From Lonsdalea iberica (GTDB lineage: Bacteria > Pseudomonadota > Gammaproteobacteria > Enterobacterales > Enterobacteriaceae), in the NCBI RefSeq assembly GCF_002111585.1, contig NZ_LUTP01000017.1, forward strand, positions 1 to 64,000: 64,000 nucleotides of DNA, read 5' to 3'. Position numbers and translations under genes: made by a program. The notes below the pieces were generated by a model that had not been told where the DNA came from, made no database searches, and worked only from the letters and a program-made list of their open reading frames with translations. Every line of letters starts with the position of its first letter. Position 1 is the stretch's first letter. Below, in pieces: positions 1-8,567 of the stretch.

Positions 1-372
1 GCCGAGACTGCATTATTTGGGGCCCAATAATGCACCATCATCACCAAAATAGCGCAGACGAAAATAAAAAATAAAAACACTTAAAAAACAATGAATTAAA
101 AAATAAATAATAAAAACATCGTCAGATTATTTTATTTAAAAAACGACAATTCCAAATATAAAAAATTAACGATATTTAATTTCAAATAAATCACAAAAAT
201 TAAAACTTAACACCAGAAAAACGCCACAAAGGTAGATATAAAAACTGATTTAACCTCTGCATTGACAACAATCTAACTCTCGTTATTATCGATTAAACAG
301 ATACACCTTCTCGCCCCAAAAAACCTATATCGCATGATCAATGACTGACGCCTTTATTCAATTCGAGGATGT
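1..372. other. AT-rich leader region upstream of the D-glutamate operon
   Basis: No gene is visible. The first 34 bases hold a 9-bp perfect inverted repeat (TGCATTATT at 9-17, AATAATGCA at 26-34) around a GC-rich centre. The rest is very AT-rich with many A runs, the kind of DNA often bound by H-NS. The promoter of the downstream operon must lie here, but I cannot pick a convincing -35/-10 pair among the many AT-rich matches. Confidence 0.6.
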
Positions 373-1377
373 ATGATGGATATCAAAAAGCCTTATTTGT
401 TATTTCTGGGTGATGCGCACGATCAGCTGGCGGCAAAAGTGGCCATCGGCATCAAGCAATGGCATCCCGAATATTGTGTAGGCCAGTTTCGTATGGAGGG
501 CTGTCACGCCGACTGCCGGCTGCCCGATATGGACATCGCGACGGCGCGCGCCGCCGGAGCGCAAACGCTGGTGATTGGCGTCGCCAACCGGGGCGGGATC
601 ATTTCTGACGCATGGATAGCCGTATTGAGCGAAGCGCTGGAAAGCGGTATGGACCTGGCCGCCGGACTGCATAACCGTCTAGCCGACGTCCCCGAACTCA
701 GCGCGCTGGCAGCCAAGCTGGGAAGAAACCTTCACGACGTACGCCATCCAGCGCAAACCTATCCGGTCGCCAACGGTCGCAAACGGACCGGTAAACGACT
801 GCTTCCGGTCGGCACCGACTGCTCCTGCGGCAAGATGTATACCGCGTTGGCGATTGAGAAAGAGCTGCTGTCTCGCGGCGAGAAGGCGACCTTTCGAGCT
901 ACCGGCCAGACCGGCATTTTGATTAGCGGCTCAGGCGTTAGCATCGACGCCGTGGTGTCTGACTTTACCGCCGGCGCCGTCGAGGTGCTGGCTCCGGCCA
1001 ACGACGCCGATCATTGGGATGTTATCGAAGGCCAAGGATCGCTCTTTCATCCGTCCTTCGCGGGCGTAACCACCGGCATCATTCACGGCGCTCAGCCGGA
1101 TGCACTGGTGCTGTGTCACGAACCCACGCGTAAAACCATGCGCGGCGTGGACTATCCGATCCCCGATCTCGCCACCTGTATGACGCTGAATTTATCGATG
1201 GCGCACCTCACCAATCCCCACGCGCGTTTCGTCGGCATCTCCGTGAATACCTCGGCGTTGGACGAAGCCGCCGCGCAAAAATTCATTACGGAGACGGAGA
1301 GTCAATTCGGCCTGCCGGTGGTCGATCCCTTCCGTCAGGGCGTTGGACGCATCGTTGACCAGTTGGCTAACCTATGA
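373..1377 (+). CDS. dgcN: DUF1611 family protein, likely D-glutamate N-acetyltransferase (DgcN-like)
   Basis: A 334-residue protein of the DUF1611 family. It carries a Walker A-like loop GTDCSCGK at about residues 147-154 and a second acidic motif DVIEGQGS at about 216-223, as in that family. In characterised bacteria the DUF1611 protein DgcN acetylates D-glutamate and works with the enolase-family racemase DgcA. Here the next gene is exactly such an enolase-family protein, overlapping by four bases (ATGA), so translational coupling is likely. Two ATG codons stand at 373 and 376; GAGGA at 365-369 is better spaced for the second. No signal peptide is seen, so it should be cytoplasmic. The assignment is by family and context; a different acyl acceptor is possible. 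Confidence 0.8.
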   Translation: MMDIKKPYLLFLGDAHDQLAAKVAIGIKQWHPEYCVGQFRMEGCHADCRLPDMDIATARAAGAQTLVIGVANRGGIISDAWIAVLSEALESGMDLAAGLHNRLADVPELSALAAKLGRNLHDVRHPAQTYPVANGRKRTGKRLLPVGTDCSCGKMYTALAIEKELLSRGEKATFRATGQTGILISGSGVSIDAVVSDFTAGAVEVLAPANDADHWDVIEGQGSLFHPSFAGVTTGIIHGAQPDALVLCHEPTRKTMRGVDYPIPDLATCMTLNLSMAHLTNPHARFVGISVNTSALDEAAAQKFITETESQFGLPVVDPFRQGVGRIVDQLANL

Positions 1378-2354
1378 CAGAACTTCACGTTTCTCATGAA
1401 AGCTGGCCGCTGCAAGGCACATTTACTATTTCGCGCGGCAGCAAAACTCAGGCCGATGTCGTTGTCGTTGCGCTGAGCGCGGGTGGTGCGACAGGTTATG
1501 GCGAGTGCGTTCCCTACGCGCGCTACGGCGAGTCCATCGATAGCGTAATGGCGCAGATCCGCTCGCTGGAGGACGATCTCCGCAACGGGTTGGATCGGAT
1601 CGCGCTTCAACGCCGCCTGCCTTCCGGCGCGGCGCGTAACGCGGTCGACTGCGCCTTTTGGGATCTGGAATGTAAACAATCCCGACAACGCGTCTGGCAG
1701 AGACTGCCCTTATCAGCGCCCAACGCGCTCGAAACGGCCTATACCTTGTCGTTAGATACGCCGGACAACATGCGTATAGCGGCCCAAAAACAATCCGCCA
1801 GACCTTTGCTGAAGCTTAAGCTGGCGGACAAAGACGATTTAGAAAGAGTGGCCGCCGTACGTGAGGGCGCCCCTGCCGTGCGACTGATCGTCGACGCCAA
1901 CGAGGGCTGGAACGCCGCGCTTTATCTAAAACTAGTGCCCGAGCTGGCGGCGCTGGGCGTGACGATGATAGAGCAGCCGCTGCCCGCCGGACAAGACAGC
2001 GAGCTGGAGGTGTTGCCGCACCCTATTCCTATCTGCGCTGACGAATCCTGCCATGACTGCGATTCACTCAGCGGCATCGCGGGTTACTACGAGATGATTA
2101 ATATCAAGCTAGATAAAACCGGCGGGTTGACCGAGGCCATGCGCCTGCGCGCCGAAGCCCAGAAAGCGGGCCTGCAGATTATGGTCGGCTGCATGGTCGG
2201 CACGTCGCTGTCGATGGCGCCAGCCACCTTTGTAGCGCAAGGCGCTGAGGTGGTCGATCTGGACGGCCCATTGCTGTTGCAACGCGATCGTGAAAATGGC
2301 CTGCACTATGATGGCAGTATCATCGCACCACATACGGCGGCACTATGGGGCTAA
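1374..2354 (+). CDS. dgcA: Enolase-superfamily racemase/epimerase (DgcA-like, N-acetyl-D-glutamate racemase)
   Basis: A 326-residue member of the muconate-cycloisomerase/dipeptide epimerase branch of the enolase superfamily. The catalytic KLK pair lies at residues 147-149, the metal ligands at D174 (DANEGW), E200 (EQPL) and D223 (ADES), and the second catalytic lysine at about 245 (INIKLDKTGG). Family members move a proton at C-alpha, as in L-Ala-D/L-Glu epimerase YcjG or DgcA. The four-base overlap with the DUF1611 gene argues for DgcA: racemisation of N-acetyl-D-Glu to N-acetyl-L-Glu. A dipeptide epimerase role in murein recycling is the main alternative, but ldcA, mpaA or murein permease genes are not nearby. 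Cytoplasmic. Confidence 0.8.
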   Translation: MTELHVSHESWPLQGTFTISRGSKTQADVVVVALSAGGATGYGECVPYARYGESIDSVMAQIRSLEDDLRNGLDRIALQRRLPSGAARNAVDCAFWDLECKQSRQRVWQRLPLSAPNALETAYTLSLDTPDNMRIAAQKQSARPLLKLKLADKDDLERVAAVREGAPAVRLIVDANEGWNAALYLKLVPELAALGVTMIEQPLPAGQDSELEVLPHPIPICADESCHDCDSLSGIAGYYEMINIKLDKTGGLTEAMRLRAEAQKAGLQIMVGCMVGTSLSMAPATFVAQGAEVVDLDGPLLLQRDRENGLHYDGSIIAPHTAALWG

Positions 2355-2395
2355 CGCATACGCTGCGCCAAATGACGAGTTAGAGGAGTGTTGTA

Positions 2396-3256
2396 ATGCA
2401 ACGTCTTGTTTATGTTGACGGCCGCTATGTACAGGAACAGGAAGCGTCTGTTTCCGTGTTCGACCGCGGCTTTCTGTTCGCGGATGCCGTCTATGAAGTC
2501 ACCGCCGTGGTCAATGGCAAATTGGCCGAATTCGAGGGTCATATGACCCGACTGCAGCGCTCTTGTCGAGAGCTATCGCTGGCGCTACCGGTCAGCGTGG
2601 AAGAGCTCAAAAATATTCATCAGGCGTTAATCGAAAAAAACCAGATGCAGGAAGGCGCTATCTACCTTCAGCTGACGCGCGGCAATGCGGGCGATCGTGA
2701 TTTTCACTTTCCCGGCGCCGACGTGAAATCGACGCTGGTCCTGTTTACCCAGGCTCGGCCGGTCCTCGAAAATCCGGTGGCGCAGCGCGGGCTGAGAGTG
2801 GTGACCTGTCCGGACATTCGTTGGCATCGACGCGACATTAAAACCGTCAGCCTGCTGGCGGCCTGTCTTGCAAAAGAGTTCGCCCACGCGCACAACGCGG
2901 AAGACGCCTTTATGGTGGAGAATGGTTTTGTGACGGAAGGAAGTTCATGCAATTGCTACATCGTGCTGCACGATAATACGGTGGTGACCCGCCCCCTCAG
3001 TAACGACATTCTTCACGGCATCACCCGCAAGGCTATTTTGCAGTTGGCCGAACAGGATGGCATCCGACTGGAAGAGCGGCTGTTCACGCCGGAAGAAGCC
3101 TATCATGCCAAAGAAGTCTTCATCAGTTCAGCCACCACGTTCGTTCTCCCGGTAGTGACGCTTGATGACCGAACCATCGGCGACGGCAAGCCCGGCCCAA
3201 TTACGCGTCGCCTGCGCGAAATCTACATCGAGATGGTCAAACAGCAGACGCAATAA
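2396..3256 (+). CDS. dat: D-amino acid aminotransferase (fold-type IV PLP enzyme)
   Basis: A 286-residue class IV aminotransferase. The PLP lysine is K149 in DIKTVSLLA and the cofactor-contacting glutamate is E181 in FVTEGSSCN, matching the layout of D-alanine transaminase, which runs D-Ala + 2-oxoglutarate to pyruvate + D-Glu. Fold IV also includes branched-chain transaminase IlvE and aminodeoxychorismate lyase PabC; the spacing and the VFDRGFLFADAVYE start fit D-amino acid transaminase best. A strong ribosome site AGAGGAG at 2382-2388 stands 7 bases before the ATG. It follows dgcA by 41 bases and is probably in the same operon. It would make or consume the D-glutamate handled by its two neighbours. 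Confidence 0.85.
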   Translation: MQRLVYVDGRYVQEQEASVSVFDRGFLFADAVYEVTAVVNGKLAEFEGHMTRLQRSCRELSLALPVSVEELKNIHQALIEKNQMQEGAIYLQLTRGNAGDRDFHFPGADVKSTLVLFTQARPVLENPVAQRGLRVVTCPDIRWHRRDIKTVSLLAACLAKEFAHAHNAEDAFMVENGFVTEGSSCNCYIVLHDNTVVTRPLSNDILHGITRKAILQLAEQDGIRLEERLFTPEEAYHAKEVFISSATTFVLPVVTLDDRTIGDGKPGPITRRLREIYIEMVKQQTQ

Positions 3257-3284
3257 ATGCCGCGTGTACCAGATAGTCTTTGTA

Positions 3285-3320
3285 GCCGACAGATGATCCT
3301 GTTGCGTCTCATCTGTCGGC
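3285..3320. terminator. 12-bp perfect inverted repeat after dat, possible terminator
   Basis: GCCGACAGATGA at 3285-3296 pairs perfectly with 3309-3320 across a 12-base loop. It lies 29 bases after the dat stop. The following bases TTACTCTTTC are only moderately T-rich, so intrinsic termination is plausible but not certain. Confidence 0.5.
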
Positions 3321-3334
3321 TTACTCTTTCCAGA

Positions 3335-3390
3335 CATCAGTCCATCAGTCCATCAGTCCATCAGTCCATCAGTCCATCAGTCCATCAGTC
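3335..3390. repeat. 8-bp tandem repeat CATCAGTC x 7
   Basis: Seven perfect head-to-tail copies of the octamer CATCAGTC, followed by a partial CAT. It lies between two convergent genes, dat and the MscS-type channel gene, outside any believable reading frame. Copy number of such a perfect short repeat is expected to vary between strains by slipped-strand mispairing. Confidence 0.95.
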
Positions 3391-3510
3391 CATGGCATCT
3401 TCTTGAGTGAAGCCGACAAGTATTTTTTGCTTCAATTATCGCCCAACGAACGGTGGCTGTTATGCCAAAATATAACCGTTTCCCCACACCGGATTTAGCC
3501 TTCAACCCAT

Positions 3511-5967
3511 TTAATTGCGCGGCGCGTCGTCGCCTAATAGCGAAGGGGGCACGGTGGTCGTGTTTTGCGCATTTTCCAGCACCATACGCTGAGGCACCGC
3601 TAACGGAATACCCGCTGCGCGCAGACGTTTGATTATCTCGAACAACAGGTCGCTTTTAACACTCGCCACTTGGCGAGGACTACTGACATACCCAGTCACA
3701 CTGAGCACCATACCGTTTGCGCTTAATTGACTAAACGTCACCGAAGGCGCGGGACTCGTTAAAATGCCTTCATGCTCTGTATAGGAGTCCAGCAGAATGG
3801 TCCTGGCCTCTTGGGGATCGGTATCCAATGGGAAAGACAGCGCGAGCGTCGCTACCCCGAGGGCATTGCCCATCGTAATATTGCGTACGTTCTGCGAGAT
3901 AAACTGCGAGTTAGGGACAATGACCGTCGAGAGGTCGGCTAGCTGGATTTCCGTCGCTCGTACGTTAATGCGCCGAATATCCCCCTCAACGCCGCTGATG
4001 TTAATCAGATCGCCCACTTTCACCGGACGCTCCGTCAGCAAGATGACCCCCGAGATAAAGTTTTTCACTATCTCCTGAAGCCCGAAGCCAATACCCACCG
4101 ACAGTGCGCTGACAATCCACGCAAGCTTGTTCCACTGAATACCAAGTGTGGCCAGCGTCAGCAAAATGATGATGATATAGCCGACGTTGCTGAACATCGT
4201 CACCATCGACGCGCGAATCCCACGGTCCAGCGTGGTTTTAGGGAGAAAATCGTTTTCCAGCCAGCGCCGGGAAGAACGCATGGCGTACAGGGCGATCGCC
4301 AGAAAAATCAGCGCATCTACCAACCGGGCCGGAACAATACGTAAGTTTTCCAGCCCTTTCCCACCCCAGATATCCAGCGCTTTTCTCATCAGCTCCAGTG
4401 GCGTAGTGGTGCCAAACGTCCCATTCAAAAGCGCGACGGCGGCCATTAAGATTAGAAAAACCTTGCCAGCTGCGGAGAGCAACGCCGTGGCCTGAGCTAA
4501 GTGACGGTCATCGAGATTCAACGAACTCTTGATACGCTGCCCACTTGGATTGTTCGGTGAAAACAAACTTTCACATGTATCAGATACCAGCGTGGAGAAG
4601 AGATAGAGGCAGGAAAACACGATGGCTATCCATACCAGCTCGTAGATCAGAAAACGCGCCAGGGAGATATAGCCGATGACCAGAGAAACCAGTACGGCAA
4701 AGGTCGTCAGCAAAACCGCCAAATGAATGATCCCGGAAAGCGTGGAACGCGCTTCCGGTTGCTCGCCGGTTGCCACCATCTGACGACGTATCTGATTACT
4801 TCTCAAGGCGACCATGCCCGTCGTCAATGCCAGGAATAGCGTCGCCAGCCCATTAACAACAATGGTGACGGCAACCGTAGTGCCCATCGTGATGGTCACC
4901 TGCTCAATGATCCCGAATATCAAAATAATTAATGCGGCAATCACCGGAAACGGGGTCATGGCCTTAGCCACCGGATTGGAAATGGCGGGAAGGCGCCATG
5001 AAGGCCGTTGATTAGACAGAAAGGCTCTCCCCAATCCGGCAAGCATGGAGCAAAACACGGTAAGGCGTACCAACGTATCCATGAACGAGGCGACGCGTTC
5101 AGAGGCGATATCATGACGAGTAAATGTGATGTCGATAAGATTGGCGGCAACCCCTACCGTCAGTACGGTAGACATGACGGTCGCGGTTGCGAGGAAGCTG
5201 CGCCGCAGCCGTCCTTCCGGCAGCTTATTCATCCCCAGCCAAGCCAGATATTTCTCGAGGTATTTGCCCCCAAGCGTCACCAGAGCAAGCGCAACCAGCA
5301 GCAGTATCGCCGACCCCCAGCGCCAGTCCGCACTCCATGCGCCGGTAAATGCACTCGATACCTGTTCAGAAAACGAGGATAACCGGCTCACGTCCTCCGG
5401 CTGTGGATTAACAATCGGCGACCAGAAGCGCGCACCAAAAAGACTGCCCGAGTCGAGCGCCAGCTGTGTCTTCAGTGCATTTCGCCTCAAGTTGACGATC
5501 TGTATTGAAAGATTGGCCGCGCTGGCATGCAGCGCCTGAATCTGCTCTAACTGTGAATCCAGATTGGCTTTTTTCTGGTTGAGGCTGTTGCGTTTACGCG
5601 TCACCTCATTGGTTTCATTGAGCGCGGAACTCGACTCGGGCTCCGGTCCCAGCACATTAAGCTGCGACTGCATTTGTGAACGAAGCGGCGTCACGATCGC
5701 CGAGAGTTCGTCCGCCTTGCTAATGAGCTGCTGGGTTTGATCGTTCAGGTCGCCGAATTTGCTGTCGTTGTTAACTGCCGACACCTGCTGCTTGATACCA
5801 TCCAACTGTTTCTGGAGCTGTACCAATTCAGCATCGACATTGACGTTAGACTCCCCGCTCGCTTGTGCAGATTGGGATGCCGTCTCCGCCGCCACGCCAT
5901 ATCCCACCGGCAAGACCAAAATCGCCCACAAAAAAACACGCATCATTACGGAAAATAAAGTTGGCAT
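3511..5967 (-). CDS. Large MscS-family mechanosensitive channel with periplasmic coiled-coil domain (DUF3772 type)
   Basis: About 818 residues. A signal peptide (hydrophobic VFLWAILVLPVGYG, then VAA) is followed by about 180 residues of heptad-rich, Gln/Asn-rich sequence likely to form a periplasmic coiled coil, then a string of about ten membrane segments. The C-terminal third has the MscS core: the pore helix segment SALSVGIGFGLQEIVKNF and TERPVKVGDLI, followed by the beta and alpha/beta vestibule. Such giant MscS proteins (MscK, MscM, YbiO) release solutes from the inner membrane on hypo-osmotic shock. The frame stays open to a TTG at 6072, but the extra residues look non-coding; ATG at 5967 or the double ATG at 5946/5943 places the signal peptide properly. 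It stands alone, convergent with the dat operon. Confidence 0.85.
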   Translation of the reverse strand: MPTLFSVMMRVFLWAILVLPVGYGVAAETASQSAQASGESNVNVDAELVQLQKQLDGIKQQVSAVNNDSKFGDLNDQTQQLISKADELSAIVTPLRSQMQSQLNVLGPEPESSSALNETNEVTRKRNSLNQKKANLDSQLEQIQALHASAANLSIQIVNLRRNALKTQLALDSGSLFGARFWSPIVNPQPEDVSRLSSFSEQVSSAFTGAWSADWRWGSAILLLVALALVTLGGKYLEKYLAWLGMNKLPEGRLRRSFLATATVMSTVLTVGVAANLIDITFTRHDIASERVASFMDTLVRLTVFCSMLAGLGRAFLSNQRPSWRLPAISNPVAKAMTPFPVIAALIILIFGIIEQVTITMGTTVAVTIVVNGLATLFLALTTGMVALRSNQIRRQMVATGEQPEARSTLSGIIHLAVLLTTFAVLVSLVIGYISLARFLIYELVWIAIVFSCLYLFSTLVSDTCESLFSPNNPSGQRIKSSLNLDDRHLAQATALLSAAGKVFLILMAAVALLNGTFGTTTPLELMRKALDIWGGKGLENLRIVPARLVDALIFLAIALYAMRSSRRWLENDFLPKTTLDRGIRASMVTMFSNVGYIIIILLTLATLGIQWNKLAWIVSALSVGIGFGLQEIVKNFISGVILLTERPVKVGDLINISGVEGDIRRINVRATEIQLADLSTVIVPNSQFISQNVRNITMGNALGVATLALSFPLDTDPQEARTILLDSYTEHEGILTSPAPSVTFSQLSANGMVLSVTGYVSSPRQVASVKSDLLFEIIKRLRAAGIPLAVPQRMVLENAQNTTTVPPSLLGDDAPRN

Positions 5968-6245
5968 ATAGCGAAAGGTTCCCAGGTTCATCAGAGACGG
6001 CGGATATCCATACACCCACACCAGACAGGCTAAAGTGTAATCCATTAGTACAAATGTAGGGCAAAGTTCCAATCAGAGGAGACTGTAATTGCGCATCGTC
6101 TCGCAGTGGCAATGGCCAACGATGAAACTAAAAAAGGCTTTTCTCGATGAGGATCGAACAATCGACGCTCTCGATTAGTAAAAAGCGCGAACGGCGCCTT
6201 GCTGTACAGGGAATCGCCGTCTGGCCAAAATCGGCCGCCAAGTCG

Positions 6246-6273
6246 TTGACTCACCGAGGGGGGTGGGTATAAT
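6246..6273 (+). promoter_or_regulatory. Promoter of tRNA-Arg argU
   Basis: TTGACT at 6246-6251 and a perfect TATAAT at 6268-6273 are separated by 16 bases. The tRNA begins 49 bases after the -10 box, which fits a short 5' leader removed by RNase P. A G-rich spacer and GC-rich discriminator are consistent with a stable-RNA promoter. Confidence 0.85.
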
Positions 6274-6322
6274 CCAGCCCACTTGTTATTGGTTGCGGTG
6301 CATTGCAATCTCTCTTCCCAAG

Positions 6323-6399
6323 GCGCCCTTAGCTCAGTTGGATAGAGCAACGGCCTTCTAAGCCGTAGGTCACAGGTTCGAATCCTGTAGGGCGTACCA
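6323..6399 (+). tRNA. argU: tRNA-Arg (anticodon TCT)
   Basis: A 77-base cloverleaf with CCA encoded. Acceptor GCGCCCT pairs with AGGGCGT, the D-stem is GCTC/GAGC, the anticodon stem ACGGC/GCCGT encloses CTTCTAA with anticodon TCT (reads AGA), and the T-arm has GGTTCGAATCC. It matches enterobacterial argU closely. argU is a well-known phage and island integration site; the DNA immediately downstream is AT-rich and full of decayed accessory genes. Confidence 0.97.
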
Positions 6400-6729
6400 T
6401 TCATACATAGTTATCCTGTAAGTAAAAATCCTATTTTCAACAGACTTGAGTATTTTTCTATATCCACGGCCAATTGAGCAGATCAATTACCTACCCATAA
6501 TTGTCATTAGAAGCGTCTACAGTATTGGCATTACATTTTTATCAAACCAAATTCAGCCATAGAAAATGATTTCATTGGTTACCTTGACTCATGGTTATTA
6601 TTTGACATTAAAATCACATCACAACAATAACCATCGGATATTATATCAAAAAATGCGGAAATGAGCGGCATTCATAAGTAAAGTCATCGTTTATGAAAAT
6701 GGAATTATATATCGTATACAAGGATATTT
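6400..6729. other. AT-rich gene-free stretch between argU and the hcp remnant
   Basis: No reading frame of note. Base composition drops sharply at the tRNA 3' end, which marks the left edge of a putative island. No integrase gene or fragment is visible here. Confidence 0.6.
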
Positions 6730-7209
6730 ATGGCAAACTTAATTTATCTCAAACTCACTGGAGTGAAGTGAAGACTTATTTCTGCGGGTTGCTCGAGCGC
6801 GGACTCAATTGGAAACAAATATCAAGCTCTACATGAAGATGAAATTTTCGTCTATGAGCTAATGAGCCAAATAACGAGGCAAGAGAATGTTGCTCTATAT
6901 CCTGTTGAGATGAGAAAACCGATAGATAAATCCACCCCTCTTTTGTCACAAGCATTAAGCGATAATGAAAAACTAACTTGTGAGTTCCTCTTTTACAGGA
7001 CAGCTCAATCTAGGGGCAATGAACTCTATTTCAAAATAGTGCTAAACGAAGCGATAGTAAATGATATTCGCATATTAGCTCCTAATTCGTTGACGCATAA
7101 TGAATTACAGCCTCAAGAAAATATTTCTTTCAAATTCGCTTCAATTGAATGGGATCACATAATTGCTCGAACAAGCTCTTATCTTATGTGGAAAGATGTG
7201 GAGTATTAA
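6730..7209 (+). pseudogene. hcp: Type VI secretion tube protein Hcp, interrupted by an in-frame TGA at codon 14
   Basis: Starting at ATG 6730 (AAGGA at 6720-6724) the frame reads MANLIYLKLTGVK, then TGA at 6769-6771, then RLISAGCSSADSIGNKYQ and on without a break to TAA at 7207-7209. This is the complete, collinear sequence of the short enterobacterial Hcp family (about 160 residues) with one nonsense codon near the N-terminus. Intact Hcp forms hexameric rings stacked into the T6SS tube and carries small effectors. Re-initiation at ATG 6862 would give only 115 residues lacking the first strands, unlikely to assemble. No other T6SS gene is nearby, so it is an orphan hcp of the kind found at the head of effector cassettes. 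A sequencing error at one base is the alternative to true decay. Confidence 0.85.
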
Positions 7210-7212
7210 AAC

Positions 7213-8047
7213 ATGAGCATAGATTCCGTTAACTATGTCGGTTTCCTTGACGAAAGCGATCGCCTAAGAAGAGTAGCTCTTTTAGCATCATCTTTTTTCA
7301 TTGAAGACAAAACATTGAGAATGAATTACCTCCGTGAAATAGAAAGTTTCATCAATGAAATAGATTCGAAGCTGAAATCAGCGACGATTAGCTTTTTTGA
7401 TAAAAGTCACATACTACAAGAATTAAAAACAGAACGTGAGCAAACCGAAAAAGACTACCAAAAACTTAAAACTGGTGACTATGTCAAATATCTAGTCACA
7501 GATATATTTGAAGATGAGGGTATTTTAAAGTACACAAAAATTGCTGCTGGTGTATTTTCAGAGGTATTCAATCAGTTGCTGGCATTCGGTTATATCAATT
7601 AGGAAATGCCCTCCACATAAAACATCTTAAATCAGTAGTCGTTTGTTAGCTGCTCATGGAGCCAACAATGTCTACGAGTCTGTAACTCCCCTCATATTCG
7701 ATGGAAAATACAAACCTGGATTAGTCAGAGACGTATATATAAGCCTAGCATCTCTAGCCGGATATGAAGACGATACTGGGGACTTGTTATATAGCGCAAG
7801 TGATTTAACTCTCTCAATTTACGCTTCATTCCGTACCCCTACTCTTGTAGAGAATTCGTCTAGATTAATATCTCGTGGGTTTATGGAGCAGCCTGGAACA
7901 ACAAAATTGTTTCGATATATCCATAAGGATTTCAGCCCAAAATACAACACTGCAAATAAGCTTATGAAAGTATACATGATTGGAAGCTCTGCTAAAAAAG
8001 TCTATACTGAATTTAAAGATCAAAATTACCTTCTAGGTGAAAAATGA
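7213..8047 (+). pseudogene. DUF4225-like putative T6SS effector, split into two frames
   Basis: Two reading frames, 7213-7602 (129 residues) and 7643-8047 (134 residues from a TTG), read as the two halves of one protein. The first is a charged helical N-terminus (EIESFINEIDSKLKS...). The second begins LLAAHGANNVYES and includes YSASDLTLSIYASFR and KLFRYIHKDF, which I recognise as the C-terminal core of DUF4225 proteins, often encoded just after orphan hcp genes. Between the halves the frame shifts by one and a further in-frame TAA stands at 7628-7630; the glycine-rich hydrophobic link expected there is not readable. The gene starts 3 bases after the hcp stop, so the pair was once one operon. 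The family name is from memory and its toxic activity is not known to me. Confidence 0.6.
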
Positions 8048-8106
8048 TTTTTCTTAAGATTTTATATTTTTTGCTTTAAGTCACTTACTTTCATATGTCA
8101 TTCTCT

Positions 8107-8502
8107 TTATTTGAACAAAACGATAGAGCATAGTGAGTTGTATAAACGAATAGGGATAAGCTTTAACATCACCAACATACTTATATTTAATCTATCACTT
8201 TTAGCTTTTGGGAAAATTGGAAACATCATTCCATAAAAAAGAATAATAACCCTAACGCTATTCATAACAACTTGATACGAATAATGATTAAAAATAGAAA
8301 AAACAACGGAGGTGAAAAATATGATAAACAAATCACCCCAGGAAACATACGCAATAAAATATATGTATGCGACAAAAGATTTGACATCTTTAGTTTTTGT
8401 TTCTTCGCGATAATTCTTCTTATCATTTAAATAATTATTTTTAAGGATTAATACCCCCCTAAAGTTCAGCCTTGCAATGAAAAATTGTTTCTTTTTTACA
8501 AG
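8107..8502 (-). pseudogene. Membrane protein paralogue without a start codon
   Basis: The frame is open from 8502 down to the stop at 8107 (131 codons). It aligns along its length with the product of 8568-8951: FVAYIYFIAYVSWGDLFI against FADYILFMSYTSWKGLFI, and LKLIPIRL against FKLMLIRL near the C-terminus. The first 22 codons align without gaps, but the codon where the intact copy has ATG is CTT (8500-8502), although a Shine-Dalgarno AGGAGGTAA lies just before it (8503-8511). The first usable start is TTG at 8331, which would remove the N-terminal half. The predicted protein has two hydrophobic segments. I treat it as a disabled copy; use of a rare start cannot be excluded. Function unknown. 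Confidence 0.55.
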
Positions 8503-8567
8503 TTACCTCCTATATTCCATGCCCCCATATTATTTATTTCATTAGCATATTTAACTCACTTCCGATA

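Noticed and set aside
3335-3390. Short repeat array considered as CRISPR
   Set aside because: Units are contiguous with no spacers and only 8 bp long. The same applies to 50334-50396.
6045-6404. 119-codon minus-strand frame with RIRTCDLRLRRPLLYPTELRA-like text
   Set aside because: This phrase is simply the complement of the tRNA-Arg gene and is a classic false protein in databases.
8321-8413. 30-codon plus-strand frame (MINKSPQETYAIK...) with a strong GGAGGTG site
   Set aside because: It runs antisense to the decayed membrane-protein paralogue, whose reading frame is supported by alignment; the ribosome-like site is probably chance.
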